Shown here: one piece after another, positions 13,936 through 20,974 of the stretch | Numbering within the stretch: the first letter of the stretch is position 1 | Layout: the number at the start of each line of letters is the position of its first letter | DNA from: JAMLIN01 sp041676645 | GTDB taxonomy: Bacteria; Pseudomonadota; Gammaproteobacteria; Burkholderiales; Burkholderiaceae_E | Reading direction: 5' to 3' | Assembly: GCA_041676645.1 (NCBI GenBank) | Contig: JBAYRO010000049.1 | Location: 1 to 20,974 of the forward strand | DNA: 20,974 nucleotides | Notes under the pieces: generated by a model | Told to the model about the DNA's origin: nothing | The model's database searches: none | Seen by the model: the letters and a program-made list of their open reading frames with translations, nothing else | Program-made: the position numbers and the translations under genes

Positions 13936-15942
13936 TTAGCCCCGCAGCAGGGGCAGGATCACGAACAGCATCAGCAATGCCACGCCGATGATCATGGTGA
14001 TCGCGTAGGTGTTGAGATGGCCGGTCTGGGTGAGCCGCAGCACGCCCGAGAACCAGCCGGTCAGGCGGGCGCTGCCGTTGACGATCAGGCCATCGATGAA
14101 GGTCTGGTCGCCGCCGCGCCACAGGCCCCGGCCGATCAGGCGTGCGCCGCCCGCGAAAACGATCTCGTTGAACCGGTCCAGGTAGTACTTGTTGTCGAGC
14201 AGGCGATAGACCGGGCCGAAGGCGCTGGCGATCGCGGCCGGCACACCCGGCTTGACCAGGTAGAGGAACCAGGCGGTGACCACGCCGGCGAGCGCCAGCC
14301 AGAACGGCCAGGTCTGCAGCGCGTGCATGCCGAGCGCGAACCAGCCGTGCCAGTGCTCGGCGAGCGTCGCCATGGCGACATGCCTGTCGTCGACGTAAAT
14401 GGAATCGCCGAAGAAGTCGCCGAACAGCATCGGGCCGATCGCGATCGCGCCGCTCACGACCGATGCGATCGCCAGCAGCACCAGCGGCACGGTGACCACG
14501 CGCGGGGATTCCTGCGGCTTGTCGTCCGGGCCCAGGCCATGGTGCTCCCCATCGTGGGCGTCGTCATGGCCGTGCTGCGCCCTGCCCCAGCGCGGTTCGC
14601 CATGGAACACCATGAAATACATGCGGAAGGTGTAGAGCGCGGTCACGAAGACGCCGGCGAGCACCGCGAAGTAGCCGAAGCCCGAGCCGGGGATGGTCGA
14701 ATAGCGGACCGCCTCGATGATCATGTCCTTCGAGTAGAAGCCCGAGAAGAACGGCGTGCCGATGAGCGCCAGCGAACCGATCAGGAAGGTGATCCAGGTG
14801 ATCGGCATGAACCGGCGCAGGCCGCCCATGTTGCGCATGTCCTGGTCGTGGTGCATGCCGATGATCACCGAGCCGGCGCCCAGGAACAGCAGCGCCTTGA
14901 AGAAGGCGTGCGTCATGAGATGGAAGATCGCGACGCTGTAGGCCGAGGCCGCCAGCGCGACGGTCATGTAGCCCAGCTGCGAGAGCGTCGAATACGCGAC
15001 CACCCGCTTGACGTCGTTCTGGACGATGCCCAGGAAGCCCATGAACAGCGCCGTGATCGCGCCGATCACCATCACGAAGGACAGCGCGGTATCCGACAGC
15101 TCGAACAGGGGCGACATCCGGGCCAGCAGGAAGATGCCGGCCGTCACCATGGTGGCGGCGTGGATCAGGGCCGAGATCGGCGTCGGGCCTTCCATGGAAT
15201 CGGGCAGCCAGACATGCAGCGGGAACTGGGCCGACTTGCCCATCGCGCCCACGAACAGGCACAGGCACATGACGGTCATGAGCGACCACTGGGCGTCGCC
15301 CCACAGGCTCAGCTGCGTGCCGGCCTGCTCGGGCGCCTGGGCGAACACCTCGATGTAGTCGAGGCTGCCGAAGTACGCCACCGCCAGGCCGATACCCAGG
15401 ATGAAGCCGAAATCGCCCACCCGGTTGACGAGGAAGGCCTTGAGGTTGGCGTGGATGGCGGTCGGGCGCGTGTACCAGAAGCCGATCAGCAGGTAGGAGA
15501 CCAGGCCCACCGCTTCCCAGCCGAAGAACAGCTGCATGAAGTTGTTCGCCATCACCAGCATCATCATCGAGAAGGTGAACAGCGAGATGTACGAGAAGAA
15601 GCGCTGGTAGCCGGGATCGTCCGCCATGTAGCCGATGGTGTAGATGTGCACCATCAGGGATACCGAGGTGACCACGCACATCATGGTCGCGGTCAGGGGG
15701 TCGACCAGGAAGCCGACCTCGATCGACAGGTTCTCCAGCGCCGCCCAGGTGTAGAGGGCGCCATTGAAGGTATTGCCCTGGAGCACGTCGAACAGCGTCC
15801 AGACCGAGGCGATGAAGGAGATCGCGACCCCGGCGATCGTCACCCGGTGGGCGCCCGTGCGGCCGACCTGGCGACCGAACAGGCCGGCGACGATGGCACC
15901 GACGAGCGGGGCGAACGCGGCCAGCAGATAGGCGGTCTTCAT
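13936..15942 (-). CDS. nuoL: NADH-quinone oxidoreductase subunit L
   Basis: This 668-residue subunit is the most distal antiporter-like subunit, with the long lateral helix at its C-terminus. Key residues are Glu143 in 'LFFGWEAVGLVSYLLIGFWY', Lys236 in 'VGAMGKSAQFPLHVWLPDSM' and the following 'EGPTPISALIHAATMVTAG'. A short His/Asp-rich loop (HGHDDAHDGEHHG, near residue 460) lies in the cytoplasmic or periplasmic connection before the C-terminal helices; such loops vary between species. The ATG at 15942 follows AGAGGGG, a good ribosome-binding sequence, and lies 7 bases after nuoK. Confidence 0.97.
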   Translation of the reverse strand: MKTAYLLAAFAPLVGAIVAGLFGRQVGRTGAHRVTIAGVAISFIASVWTLFDVLQGNTFNGALYTWAALENLSIEVGFLVDPLTATMMCVVTSVSLMVHIYTIGYMADDPGYQRFFSYISLFTFSMMMLVMANNFMQLFFGWEAVGLVSYLLIGFWYTRPTAIHANLKAFLVNRVGDFGFILGIGLAVAYFGSLDYIEVFAQAPEQAGTQLSLWGDAQWSLMTVMCLCLFVGAMGKSAQFPLHVWLPDSMEGPTPISALIHAATMVTAGIFLLARMSPLFELSDTALSFVMVIGAITALFMGFLGIVQNDVKRVVAYSTLSQLGYMTVALAASAYSVAIFHLMTHAFFKALLFLGAGSVIIGMHHDQDMRNMGGLRRFMPITWITFLIGSLALIGTPFFSGFYSKDMIIEAVRYSTIPGSGFGYFAVLAGVFVTALYTFRMYFMVFHGEPRWGRAQHGHDDAHDGEHHGLGPDDKPQESPRVVTVPLVLLAIASVVSGAIAIGPMLFGDFFGDSIYVDDRHVAMATLAEHWHGWFALGMHALQTWPFWLALAGVVTAWFLYLVKPGVPAAIASAFGPVYRLLDNKYYLDRFNEIVFAGGARLIGRGLWRGGDQTFIDGLIVNGSARLTGWFSGVLRLTQTGHLNTYAITMIIGVALLMLFVILPLLRG

Positions 15943-15949
15943 TCCCCTC

Positions 15950-16258
15950 TTATCCTTTCAGGCTGTCGAGCTCTTGGGCATCGACCGTATCGAACTTGCG
16001 GAACAACACGACCAGGATGGCCAGGCCGATGGCGGATTCGGCGGCGGCCACCGTCATGATGAAGAACACGAACACCTGCCCGGCCATGTCGCCGAGGAAA
16101 TGCGAGAACGCGATGAAGTTCATGTTCACCGCGAGCAGCATCAGTTCGATGGACATCAACATGACGATGACGTTGCGCCGGTTCAGGAAGATCCCGACCA
16201 CCGACAGCGTGAACAGGATTGCGCCGAGCGCGAGGAAATGGGCGAGGCTGAGCGTCAT
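15950..16258 (-). CDS. nuoK: NADH-quinone oxidoreductase subunit K
   Basis: This 102-residue small membrane subunit has three helices. Glu38 in 'MSIELMLLAVNMNFIAFS' and Glu74 in 'TVAAAESAIGLAI' match the two membrane glutamates of E. coli NuoK (Glu36, Glu72) that carry protons. The correct start is the ATG at 16258, which overlaps the nuoJ stop as ATGA; longer frames upstream are out-of-frame readings of nuoJ. Confidence 0.97.
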   Translation of the reverse strand: MTLSLAHFLALGAILFTLSVVGIFLNRRNVIVMLMSIELMLLAVNMNFIAFSHFLGDMAGQVFVFFIMTVAAAESAIGLAILVVLFRKFDTVDAQELDSLKG

Positions 16259-16908
16259 TTGGCGGGGCCTCCATCGGCCGCGTCGGCTGCCGGCGCATCC
16301 GGCGCCGCCTCGGCCCGGACCACCGGCGCCACCTCGACGACACGCAGGCGATCGGCGGCGCGGGTGCGCACCGCCTTCGAGGGATCGTTGTAGCGCACGT
16401 CCTTGCGCTGGCGCAGGGTCAGGGCGATCGCCGCGACGATCGCCACCAGCAGCACCACGGCGGCAAGCTCGAAGGGATAGACGTACTCGGTGTAGAGCAC
16501 CGAGCCGAGCGCTTCGGTGTTCTTGTAGTCGGCCGGCAGCGGCGGCGCATCGGTGATCCACACGCCCTTGAAATGCAGGAACAGCACCGCGGCGAGCTGC
16601 AGCGCCACCGCGATGCCGACGAAGATCGCCACCGAGCTGCGCCAGAAGCCCCTGCCGCCGGAGTCCATGTTGATGTCGAGCATCATCACGACGAACAGGA
16701 ACAGCACCATGACCGCCCCGACGTAGACGAGGACGAGGACGATGGCGAGGAACTCGGCCTTGAGGAGCATCCAGATCGCGGCCACGCTGACGAAGGTCAG
16801 CACCAGGTACAGGGCCGAATGGATGGGGTTTCTCGAGGTGATGACGCGCAGGGCCCCGAAGACGGCCATCGCGGCGAACACGTAGAAAAGGGCGGTCAAT
16901 GCGCTCAT
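16255..16908 (-). CDS. nuoJ: NADH-quinone oxidoreductase subunit J
   Basis: This 217-residue membrane subunit links the NuoH region to the antiporter-like subunits. The typical third-helix stretch is 'LVLVYVGAVMVLFLFVVMML' (near 58-77), with 'RNPIHSALYLVLTFVSVA' before it. A long Ala/Asp/Pro-rich tail of about 30 residues after the last helix appears disordered and makes the protein slightly longer than many homologs. It starts 22 bases after nuoI, with GGAG upstream. Confidence 0.96.
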   Translation of the reverse strand: MSALTALFYVFAAMAVFGALRVITSRNPIHSALYLVLTFVSVAAIWMLLKAEFLAIVLVLVYVGAVMVLFLFVVMMLDINMDSGGRGFWRSSVAIFVGIAVALQLAAVLFLHFKGVWITDAPPLPADYKNTEALGSVLYTEYVYPFELAAVVLLVAIVAAIALTLRQRKDVRYNDPSKAVRTRAADRLRVVEVAPVVRAEAAPDAPAADAADGGPAK

Positions 16909-16930
16909 GGGTTCTTATGCTCCGCGCAGG

Positions 16931-17419
16931 TCAGCGGTACCTGGCGTCCGCCTCCCGGCTGGCCGCGATTTCCTGCTCGTAACGGTCGCCGACGGCAAGC
17001 AGCATCTCCTTGGTGAAGTAGAGGTCACCGCGTTTTTCTCCGTGGTACTCGTGGATGTGCGTCTCGACGATCGAGTCGACCGGACAGGATTCCTCGCAGA
17101 AGCCGCAGAAGATGCACTTCGTGAGGTCGATGTCGTAGCGGGTGGTACGCCGGGTGCCGTCCTCGCGTTCGGCGGACTCGATGGTGATCGCCAGCGCCGG
17201 GCACACCGCCTCGCACAGCTTGCAGGCGATGCAGCGCTCCTCGCCGTTCGGATAGCGGCGCAGCGCATGCAGGCCGCGAAAGCGCGGCGACATGGGCGTC
17301 TTCTCTTCCGGGAACTGCAGCGTGACCTTGCGCGCGAACAGGTACCGCCCGGTGAGCTTCATGCCCTTGAGCATCTCCAGCAACATGAAGCTGGAGAGAA
17401 AATCCTTGACCGCTTGCAT
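16931..17419 (-). CDS. nuoI: NADH-quinone oxidoreductase subunit I
   Basis: This 162-residue ferredoxin-like subunit is on the cytoplasmic side. It carries both tetranuclear clusters N6a and N6b. The first motif, CIACKLCEAVCP, has Cys63, Cys66, Cys69 and Cys73. The second, CIFCGFCEESCP, has Cys102, Cys105, Cys108 and Cys112. All eight ligands are present. It passes electrons from NuoG towards N2 and quinone. It lies 16 bases after nuoH. Confidence 0.98.
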   Translation of the reverse strand: MQAVKDFLSSFMLLEMLKGMKLTGRYLFARKVTLQFPEEKTPMSPRFRGLHALRRYPNGEERCIACKLCEAVCPALAITIESAEREDGTRRTTRYDIDLTKCIFCGFCEESCPVDSIVETHIHEYHGEKRGDLYFTKEMLLAVGDRYEQEIAASREADARYR

Positions 17420-17435
17420 GAACTTGTCGACCCCG

Positions 17436-18518
17436 TTACTGCCAGATGTTCAGTGGCGTCTGCATCCAGATCGCGACCACGACCAGCCAGACCAGCGTCA
17501 CTGGAATGAAGATCTTCCAGCCGAGCCGCATGATCTGGTCGTATCGATAGCGCGGGAACGTGGCACGGAACCAGACGAACAGCGAGACCACGAACCAGGT
17601 CTTGATGAACAGCCAGCACCAGCCCACGAGCCAGGACGGCAGGAAGGAGAATTCGAGGAAGGCGAACGGCGCCTGCCAGCCGCCCAGGAACATGACCGTG
17701 GCAAGCGCCGAGAGCAGGATCATGTTCGCGTATTCGGCGAGGAAGAAGATCGCGAAGCCCATGCCCGAGTACTCGACCATGTGGCCGGCGACGATCTCGG
17801 ATTCGCCTTCGACGACGTCGAAGGGATGGCGCGCGGTCTCGGCCACCGACGAGACGACGTAGACCACGAAGATCGGCAGCAGCGGCAACCAGTTCCAGGA
17901 CAGGAAGTTGATGCCGCGGTCGGCGAACCAGCCGGTGGTCTGCCCGAGGACGATCTCGGTCAGGTTGAGGCTGCCCGAGACCATCAGGACCACGACGAGG
18001 CAGAAGCCGATGGCGAGCTCGTAGGAGACCATCTGGGCGGCCGCCCGCATCGCGCCGAGGAAGGCGTACTTCGAGTTGGAGGCCCAGCCGGCGATGATCA
18101 CGCCGTAGACCTCGATCGAGGTGATCGCCAGCAGCAGCAGCAGGCCGGCGTTGACGTTGGCGAGCGCCGCATCGGGGCCGAAGGGAATCACGACCCAGGC
18201 GGCCATCGCCGGCATGATCGTCATGATCGGCCCGAGGAGATACAGCCCGCGGCTGGCCGCGCTCGGGACGATGACCTCCTTGAACATCATCTTGAAGGCG
18301 TCGGCGATCGGCTGCAGCAGGCCGCCCGGGCCGACCCGATTGGGTCCCAGGCGCAGGTGCATGTAGCCGATCAGCTTGCGCTCCCAGAGCGTCAGGTAGG
18401 CCACGAACCCGAGCAGGGGCAGCATCACGCACAGGATCTTGACGAGGTTCCAGACGACCGGCCAGGCCCCGCCGAGCAGCCCGGCGCCGGTATCGTTGAT
18501 CGAGGTGATCCAGTCCAT
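17436..18518 (-). CDS. nuoH: NADH-quinone oxidoreductase subunit H
   Basis: This 360-residue membrane subunit forms the quinone-entry chamber with NuoB and NuoD. Family marks are 'WERKLIGYMHLRLGPNRVGP' (45-64), continuing GGLLQPIADAFKM, and 'RHPFDVVEGESEIVAGHMVE' (near 230-249), which carries the charged cytoplasmic loop. About eight helices are expected. It starts 13 bases after nuoG. Confidence 0.97.
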   Translation of the reverse strand: MDWITSINDTGAGLLGGAWPVVWNLVKILCVMLPLLGFVAYLTLWERKLIGYMHLRLGPNRVGPGGLLQPIADAFKMMFKEVIVPSAASRGLYLLGPIMTIMPAMAAWVVIPFGPDAALANVNAGLLLLLAITSIEVYGVIIAGWASNSKYAFLGAMRAAAQMVSYELAIGFCLVVVLMVSGSLNLTEIVLGQTTGWFADRGINFLSWNWLPLLPIFVVYVVSSVAETARHPFDVVEGESEIVAGHMVEYSGMGFAIFFLAEYANMILLSALATVMFLGGWQAPFAFLEFSFLPSWLVGWCWLFIKTWFVVSLFVWFRATFPRYRYDQIMRLGWKIFIPVTLVWLVVVAIWMQTPLNIWQ

Positions 18519-18531
18519 TGAGATCGTCCGT

Positions 18532-20895
18532 TTAGCTGGCGCTGGCGGCCCGGGTGACGGTGGCGGGTCCGACCAGCGCCCCGAGGGCGGCCGTCAGGGG
18601 ATGGGCGGCCGGAACGCGCACCACGCGCTCGGCCAGGCCGGCGTCGATGCGCGCCGGCAGTTCGACACGTTCGGCGCCCATCGTCACGATGACGGAATCG
18701 CCGTCGGCCACCCCGAGTCGCTCGGCCGTGGCGGGATGCAGGCTCGCCACCGGCGGCGCCGCATCGGCGGTGCGCTGCAGGCTTTCGGCGCGGCGCACCA
18801 GGGCGTCGGTCCAGTAGATCGGGACCTCGGCCAGGCGCAGCAGCTCGGCCGACGCGGCCGCGCCGGCGCCGACTTCGCCGCGGGCGGCGTTGTCGAGGCG
18901 ACTGGCGATGTCGCCGGCCAGGGCTTCCTTGCGGACTTCCTCGGCCGATACCTGGTCGAAGCCCTCGAGCTCGAGCCGGTTGCCCAGCACCCGCAGCACC
19001 TTCCAGGCGGGCCGCGCCTGGCCGGCGGTGCGGACCACCCCGTTGAAGGACTGCGCGCGCCCCTCGAGGTTGACGAAACAGCCCGCCGACTCGGTGAAGG
19101 GGCCCACCGGCAGCAGGCAGTCGGCGACCTCGAGCAGTTCGGGGGATTCGTAGGTGCTCAGGGCGACCACCGTGTCGGCGCCGGCCAGGGCGCGCAGCGC
19201 GCCGGTCCCGGCGGCGGTATCGAGCGAAGGCTCGACATCGAGCAGCAGGTAACCGGCCAGCGGCTCGGCAAGCATTGCCGCGGCGCCGAGCCCGGCGCCA
19301 TCCAGGGGGGTGGCCGCCAGCGCGCCGGTGGCCGCCGGCGTGGCGCCGGCGAGATAGCCGCCGACCGCGTTGGCGCCGTCGCCGAGCACGCCCAGCACGC
19401 CGCCGCAGGCCTGCGCGATCTCGCCGGCGATCCGCAGCAGGTCGCCCGCCCGCGGATGCGCGAGCGCGCCCATGCCGAGCCAGATCGCGGCCTTGCCCTC
19501 GGCGGCCAGCGATGCGGCGATCTGGCCGACCTCGTCGCTGGCGCCGGCGGCGCCGGCATCCGGGCCACCGGACTTGCGCACCGCCGCGAGGATGTCGCGC
19601 AGGCGGTCGACCCATTCATCGGGGGCGCTGAGCAGTTGCGCCCGGGTCGGCATGAGGAGGTCCTGGGAGAAGCCGTGCAGGCTGGAGATCGCGGCGCCAT
19701 TCTTGGCGATCTGGCGAACCCGCGCCGACAGCAGCGGCTGCTCCTTGCGCAGGACCATGCCGACCATGAGCAGGGAGGAGAGATTGTCGACCTCGGCCAC
19801 CGGCATGCCGAGCCAGGGCGCGGCGCCGATCGCTCCGTCGAAGCCCGGGTCGGCCTGGCGCAGGCGGAAATCGATGTTGTTCGAGCCGAGCCGACGCATC
19901 AGCTTCTGGAGCAGGTAGAGCTCCTCGACGGTGGCATTGGGCGAGGCGAGCGCGCCGATGCGCCGGGCGCCATGGCGCGACGCGACACCGCCCAGCGCAT
20001 GGCCGGCATAGGCGAGCGCGGTCTCCCAGTCGACCTCCTGCCACTGCCCGTCCTGCTTGATCTTCGGCGCGAGCAGGCGATCGGGGGTGTTCAGGCCCTC
20101 GTAGGAGAAGCGGTCACGATCGGAGATCCAGCATTCGTTGACCTCCTCGTTCTCGAGTGGCAGCACCCGCAGGACCCGGTCGAGCTTGACCTGGACGATG
20201 ATGTTCGAGCCCAGGGCGTCGTGGGCGGCGACCGAACGGCGCCGGGTGAGCTCCCAGCCCCGCGCCGCGAAGCGAAACGGCTTGCTGGTGAGCGCACCGA
20301 CCGGGCAGAGGTCGATCATGTTGCCGGACAGTTCGGAGTCGACCGAGCGGCCGAGGAAGCTCAGGATCTCGGCGTTCTCGCCCCGGTTGACCATGCCGAG
20401 TTCCATGATGCCGCCGATTTCCTGGCCGAAGCGCACGCAGCGGGTGCAATGGATGCAGCGGGTCATACCCTCGGCGGAGATCAGCGGGCCCATCGACTTC
20501 TGGCTGACGACGCGCTTGGCCTCGCGGTAGCTCGATCCCGAGCCGCCGTAGCCGACCGCGAGATCCTGGAGCTGGCATTCGCCGCCCTGGTCGCAGATCG
20601 GGCAATCGAGCGGGTGGTTGATGAGCAGGAACTCCATCACCCCCTTCTGGGCCTCGATCGCCAGCGGCGAGCGGGTATGGACCTTCATGCCGGCGGTGAC
20701 CGGGGTGGCGCAGGCCGGCAGCGGCTTGGGCGCCTTCTCGACCTCGACCAGGCACATCCGGCAGTTGGCCGCGATCGACAGCTTCTTGTGATAGCAGAAG
20801 TGCGGGATATAGAGCCCCAGTTCCTCGGCGGCATGCATCACCATGCTGCCGGCGGGCACCTCCACCTTCTTGCCGTCGATTTCGAGTTCAACCAT
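18532..20895 (-). CDS. nuoG: NADH-quinone oxidoreductase subunit G
   Basis: This 787-residue peripheral subunit carries iron-sulfur clusters in the electron-input arm. The [2Fe-2S] N1b ligands are Cys34, Cys45, Cys48 and Cys62. N5 is held by His94, Cys98, Cys101 and Cys107 in 'HPLDCPICDQGGEC', and N4 by Cys147, Cys150, Cys153 and Cys197. The region after residue 220, where some bacteria (such as E. coli) hold an additional N7 cluster, has no cysteine motif ('SVAAHDALGSNIIVQVKLD'). That fits the beta- and alphaproteobacterial/mitochondrial type. The C-terminal half is a catalytically inactive molybdopterin-oxidoreductase-like domain, with Ala/Gly-rich stretches typical of high-GC genomes. It starts 34 bases after nuoF. 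Confidence 0.97.
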   Translation of the reverse strand: MVELEIDGKKVEVPAGSMVMHAAEELGLYIPHFCYHKKLSIAANCRMCLVEVEKAPKPLPACATPVTAGMKVHTRSPLAIEAQKGVMEFLLINHPLDCPICDQGGECQLQDLAVGYGGSGSSYREAKRVVSQKSMGPLISAEGMTRCIHCTRCVRFGQEIGGIMELGMVNRGENAEILSFLGRSVDSELSGNMIDLCPVGALTSKPFRFAARGWELTRRRSVAAHDALGSNIIVQVKLDRVLRVLPLENEEVNECWISDRDRFSYEGLNTPDRLLAPKIKQDGQWQEVDWETALAYAGHALGGVASRHGARRIGALASPNATVEELYLLQKLMRRLGSNNIDFRLRQADPGFDGAIGAAPWLGMPVAEVDNLSSLLMVGMVLRKEQPLLSARVRQIAKNGAAISSLHGFSQDLLMPTRAQLLSAPDEWVDRLRDILAAVRKSGGPDAGAAGASDEVGQIAASLAAEGKAAIWLGMGALAHPRAGDLLRIAGEIAQACGGVLGVLGDGANAVGGYLAGATPAATGALAATPLDGAGLGAAAMLAEPLAGYLLLDVEPSLDTAAGTGALRALAGADTVVALSTYESPELLEVADCLLPVGPFTESAGCFVNLEGRAQSFNGVVRTAGQARPAWKVLRVLGNRLELEGFDQVSAEEVRKEALAGDIASRLDNAARGEVGAGAAASAELLRLAEVPIYWTDALVRRAESLQRTADAAPPVASLHPATAERLGVADGDSVIVTMGAERVELPARIDAGLAERVVRVPAAHPLTAALGALVGPATVTRAASAS

Positions 20896-20929
20896 TTCTC
20901 AACCAGGCTCTTGCGTTGTTCGGCGTCGT

Positions 20930-20974
20930 TCAGACGTAGTCCGGGACGAGGCAGTGCTTGTGTTCGACGTGATA
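20930..20974 (-). CDS. nuoF: NADH-quinone oxidoreductase subunit F (C-terminal end only)
   Basis: Only the last 14 codons and the TGA stop are in the window; they read YHVEHKHCLVPDYV. Assignment rests on position, directly upstream of nuoG in the conserved nuo order, and on a tail that looks like the ends of betaproteobacterial NuoF proteins. The full protein would hold the FMN and NADH sites and cluster N3, all outside the window. Confidence 0.75.
   Translation of the reverse strand, partial: YHVEHKHCLVPDYV

Noticed and set aside
12850..16059. A very long open frame (1069 codons) on the plus strand
   Set aside because: It runs antisense through nuoM, nuoL and nuoK. Its product is rich in Arg, His, Asp and Gln with no domain, as expected when GC-rich third positions remove stops from the opposite strand. 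The minus-strand proteins are unmistakable complex I subunits.
1..20974. CRISPR array, rRNA or insertion sequences
   Set aside because: No regularly spaced repeats, no rRNA-like conserved stretches and no transposase motifs were seen on either strand.

Overview
The window is a GC-rich bacterial chromosome segment, most likely from a betaproteobacterium of the Burkholderiales type. The reasons are the nuo gene order with separate nuoF, nuoG and nuoH, a NuoG without the extra N7 cluster ligands, a NUDIX hydrolase attached to the end of the nuo operon, and strongly GC-biased codons. Nearly every gene lies on the minus strand; the one plus-strand gene is a lipoprotein near position 7900.

Right half (20974 down to 10322, minus strand): the end of nuoF, then complete nuoG, H, I, J, K, L, M and N, packed with gaps of 0-34 bases and two ATGA stop/start overlaps. 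An ADP-ribose-pyrophosphatase-like NUDIX gene starts 6 bases after nuoN with a GTG codon. Together these encode most of the proton-pumping NADH:quinone oxidoreductase (complex I): part of the electron-input module (NuoF, G), the iron-sulfur wire (NuoG, I) and the whole membrane arm (NuoH, J, K, L, M, N).

Middle (10250 to 7376): a tRNA-Ser(UGA) gene with encoded CCA, an AT-rich patch of about 200 bases, and a two-gene HipB/HipA toxin-antitoxin module. The module has a readable sigma70-type promoter and a perfect 9+9 inverted repeat over the predicted transcription start. Converging on hipA is a plus-strand lipoprotein that joins an NlpE-like domain to a META domain. It is divergent from a membrane transporter of the arsenite/bile-acid (ACR3/BASS) superfamily.

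Left half (6330 to 10, minus strand): a compact ABC importer operon of the nitrate/sulfonate/taurine class (ATPase, NMT1-type binding protein, permease), ending in a second and unrelated periplasmic binding-protein-like gene. Then come three envelope genes: a membrane-anchored SIMPL-domain protein, a Tat-exported protein of unknown function and an exported SIMPL-domain protein.

No CRISPR array, insertion sequence, prophage gene or rRNA was seen. The least ordinary items are the regulatory layout of the hipBA module beside the tRNA gene, the SIMPL/Tat-protein/SIMPL trio, the second binding protein in the ABC operon, and an 18-bp tandem duplication across a stop codon. I do not see convincing evidence of a wholly new system.
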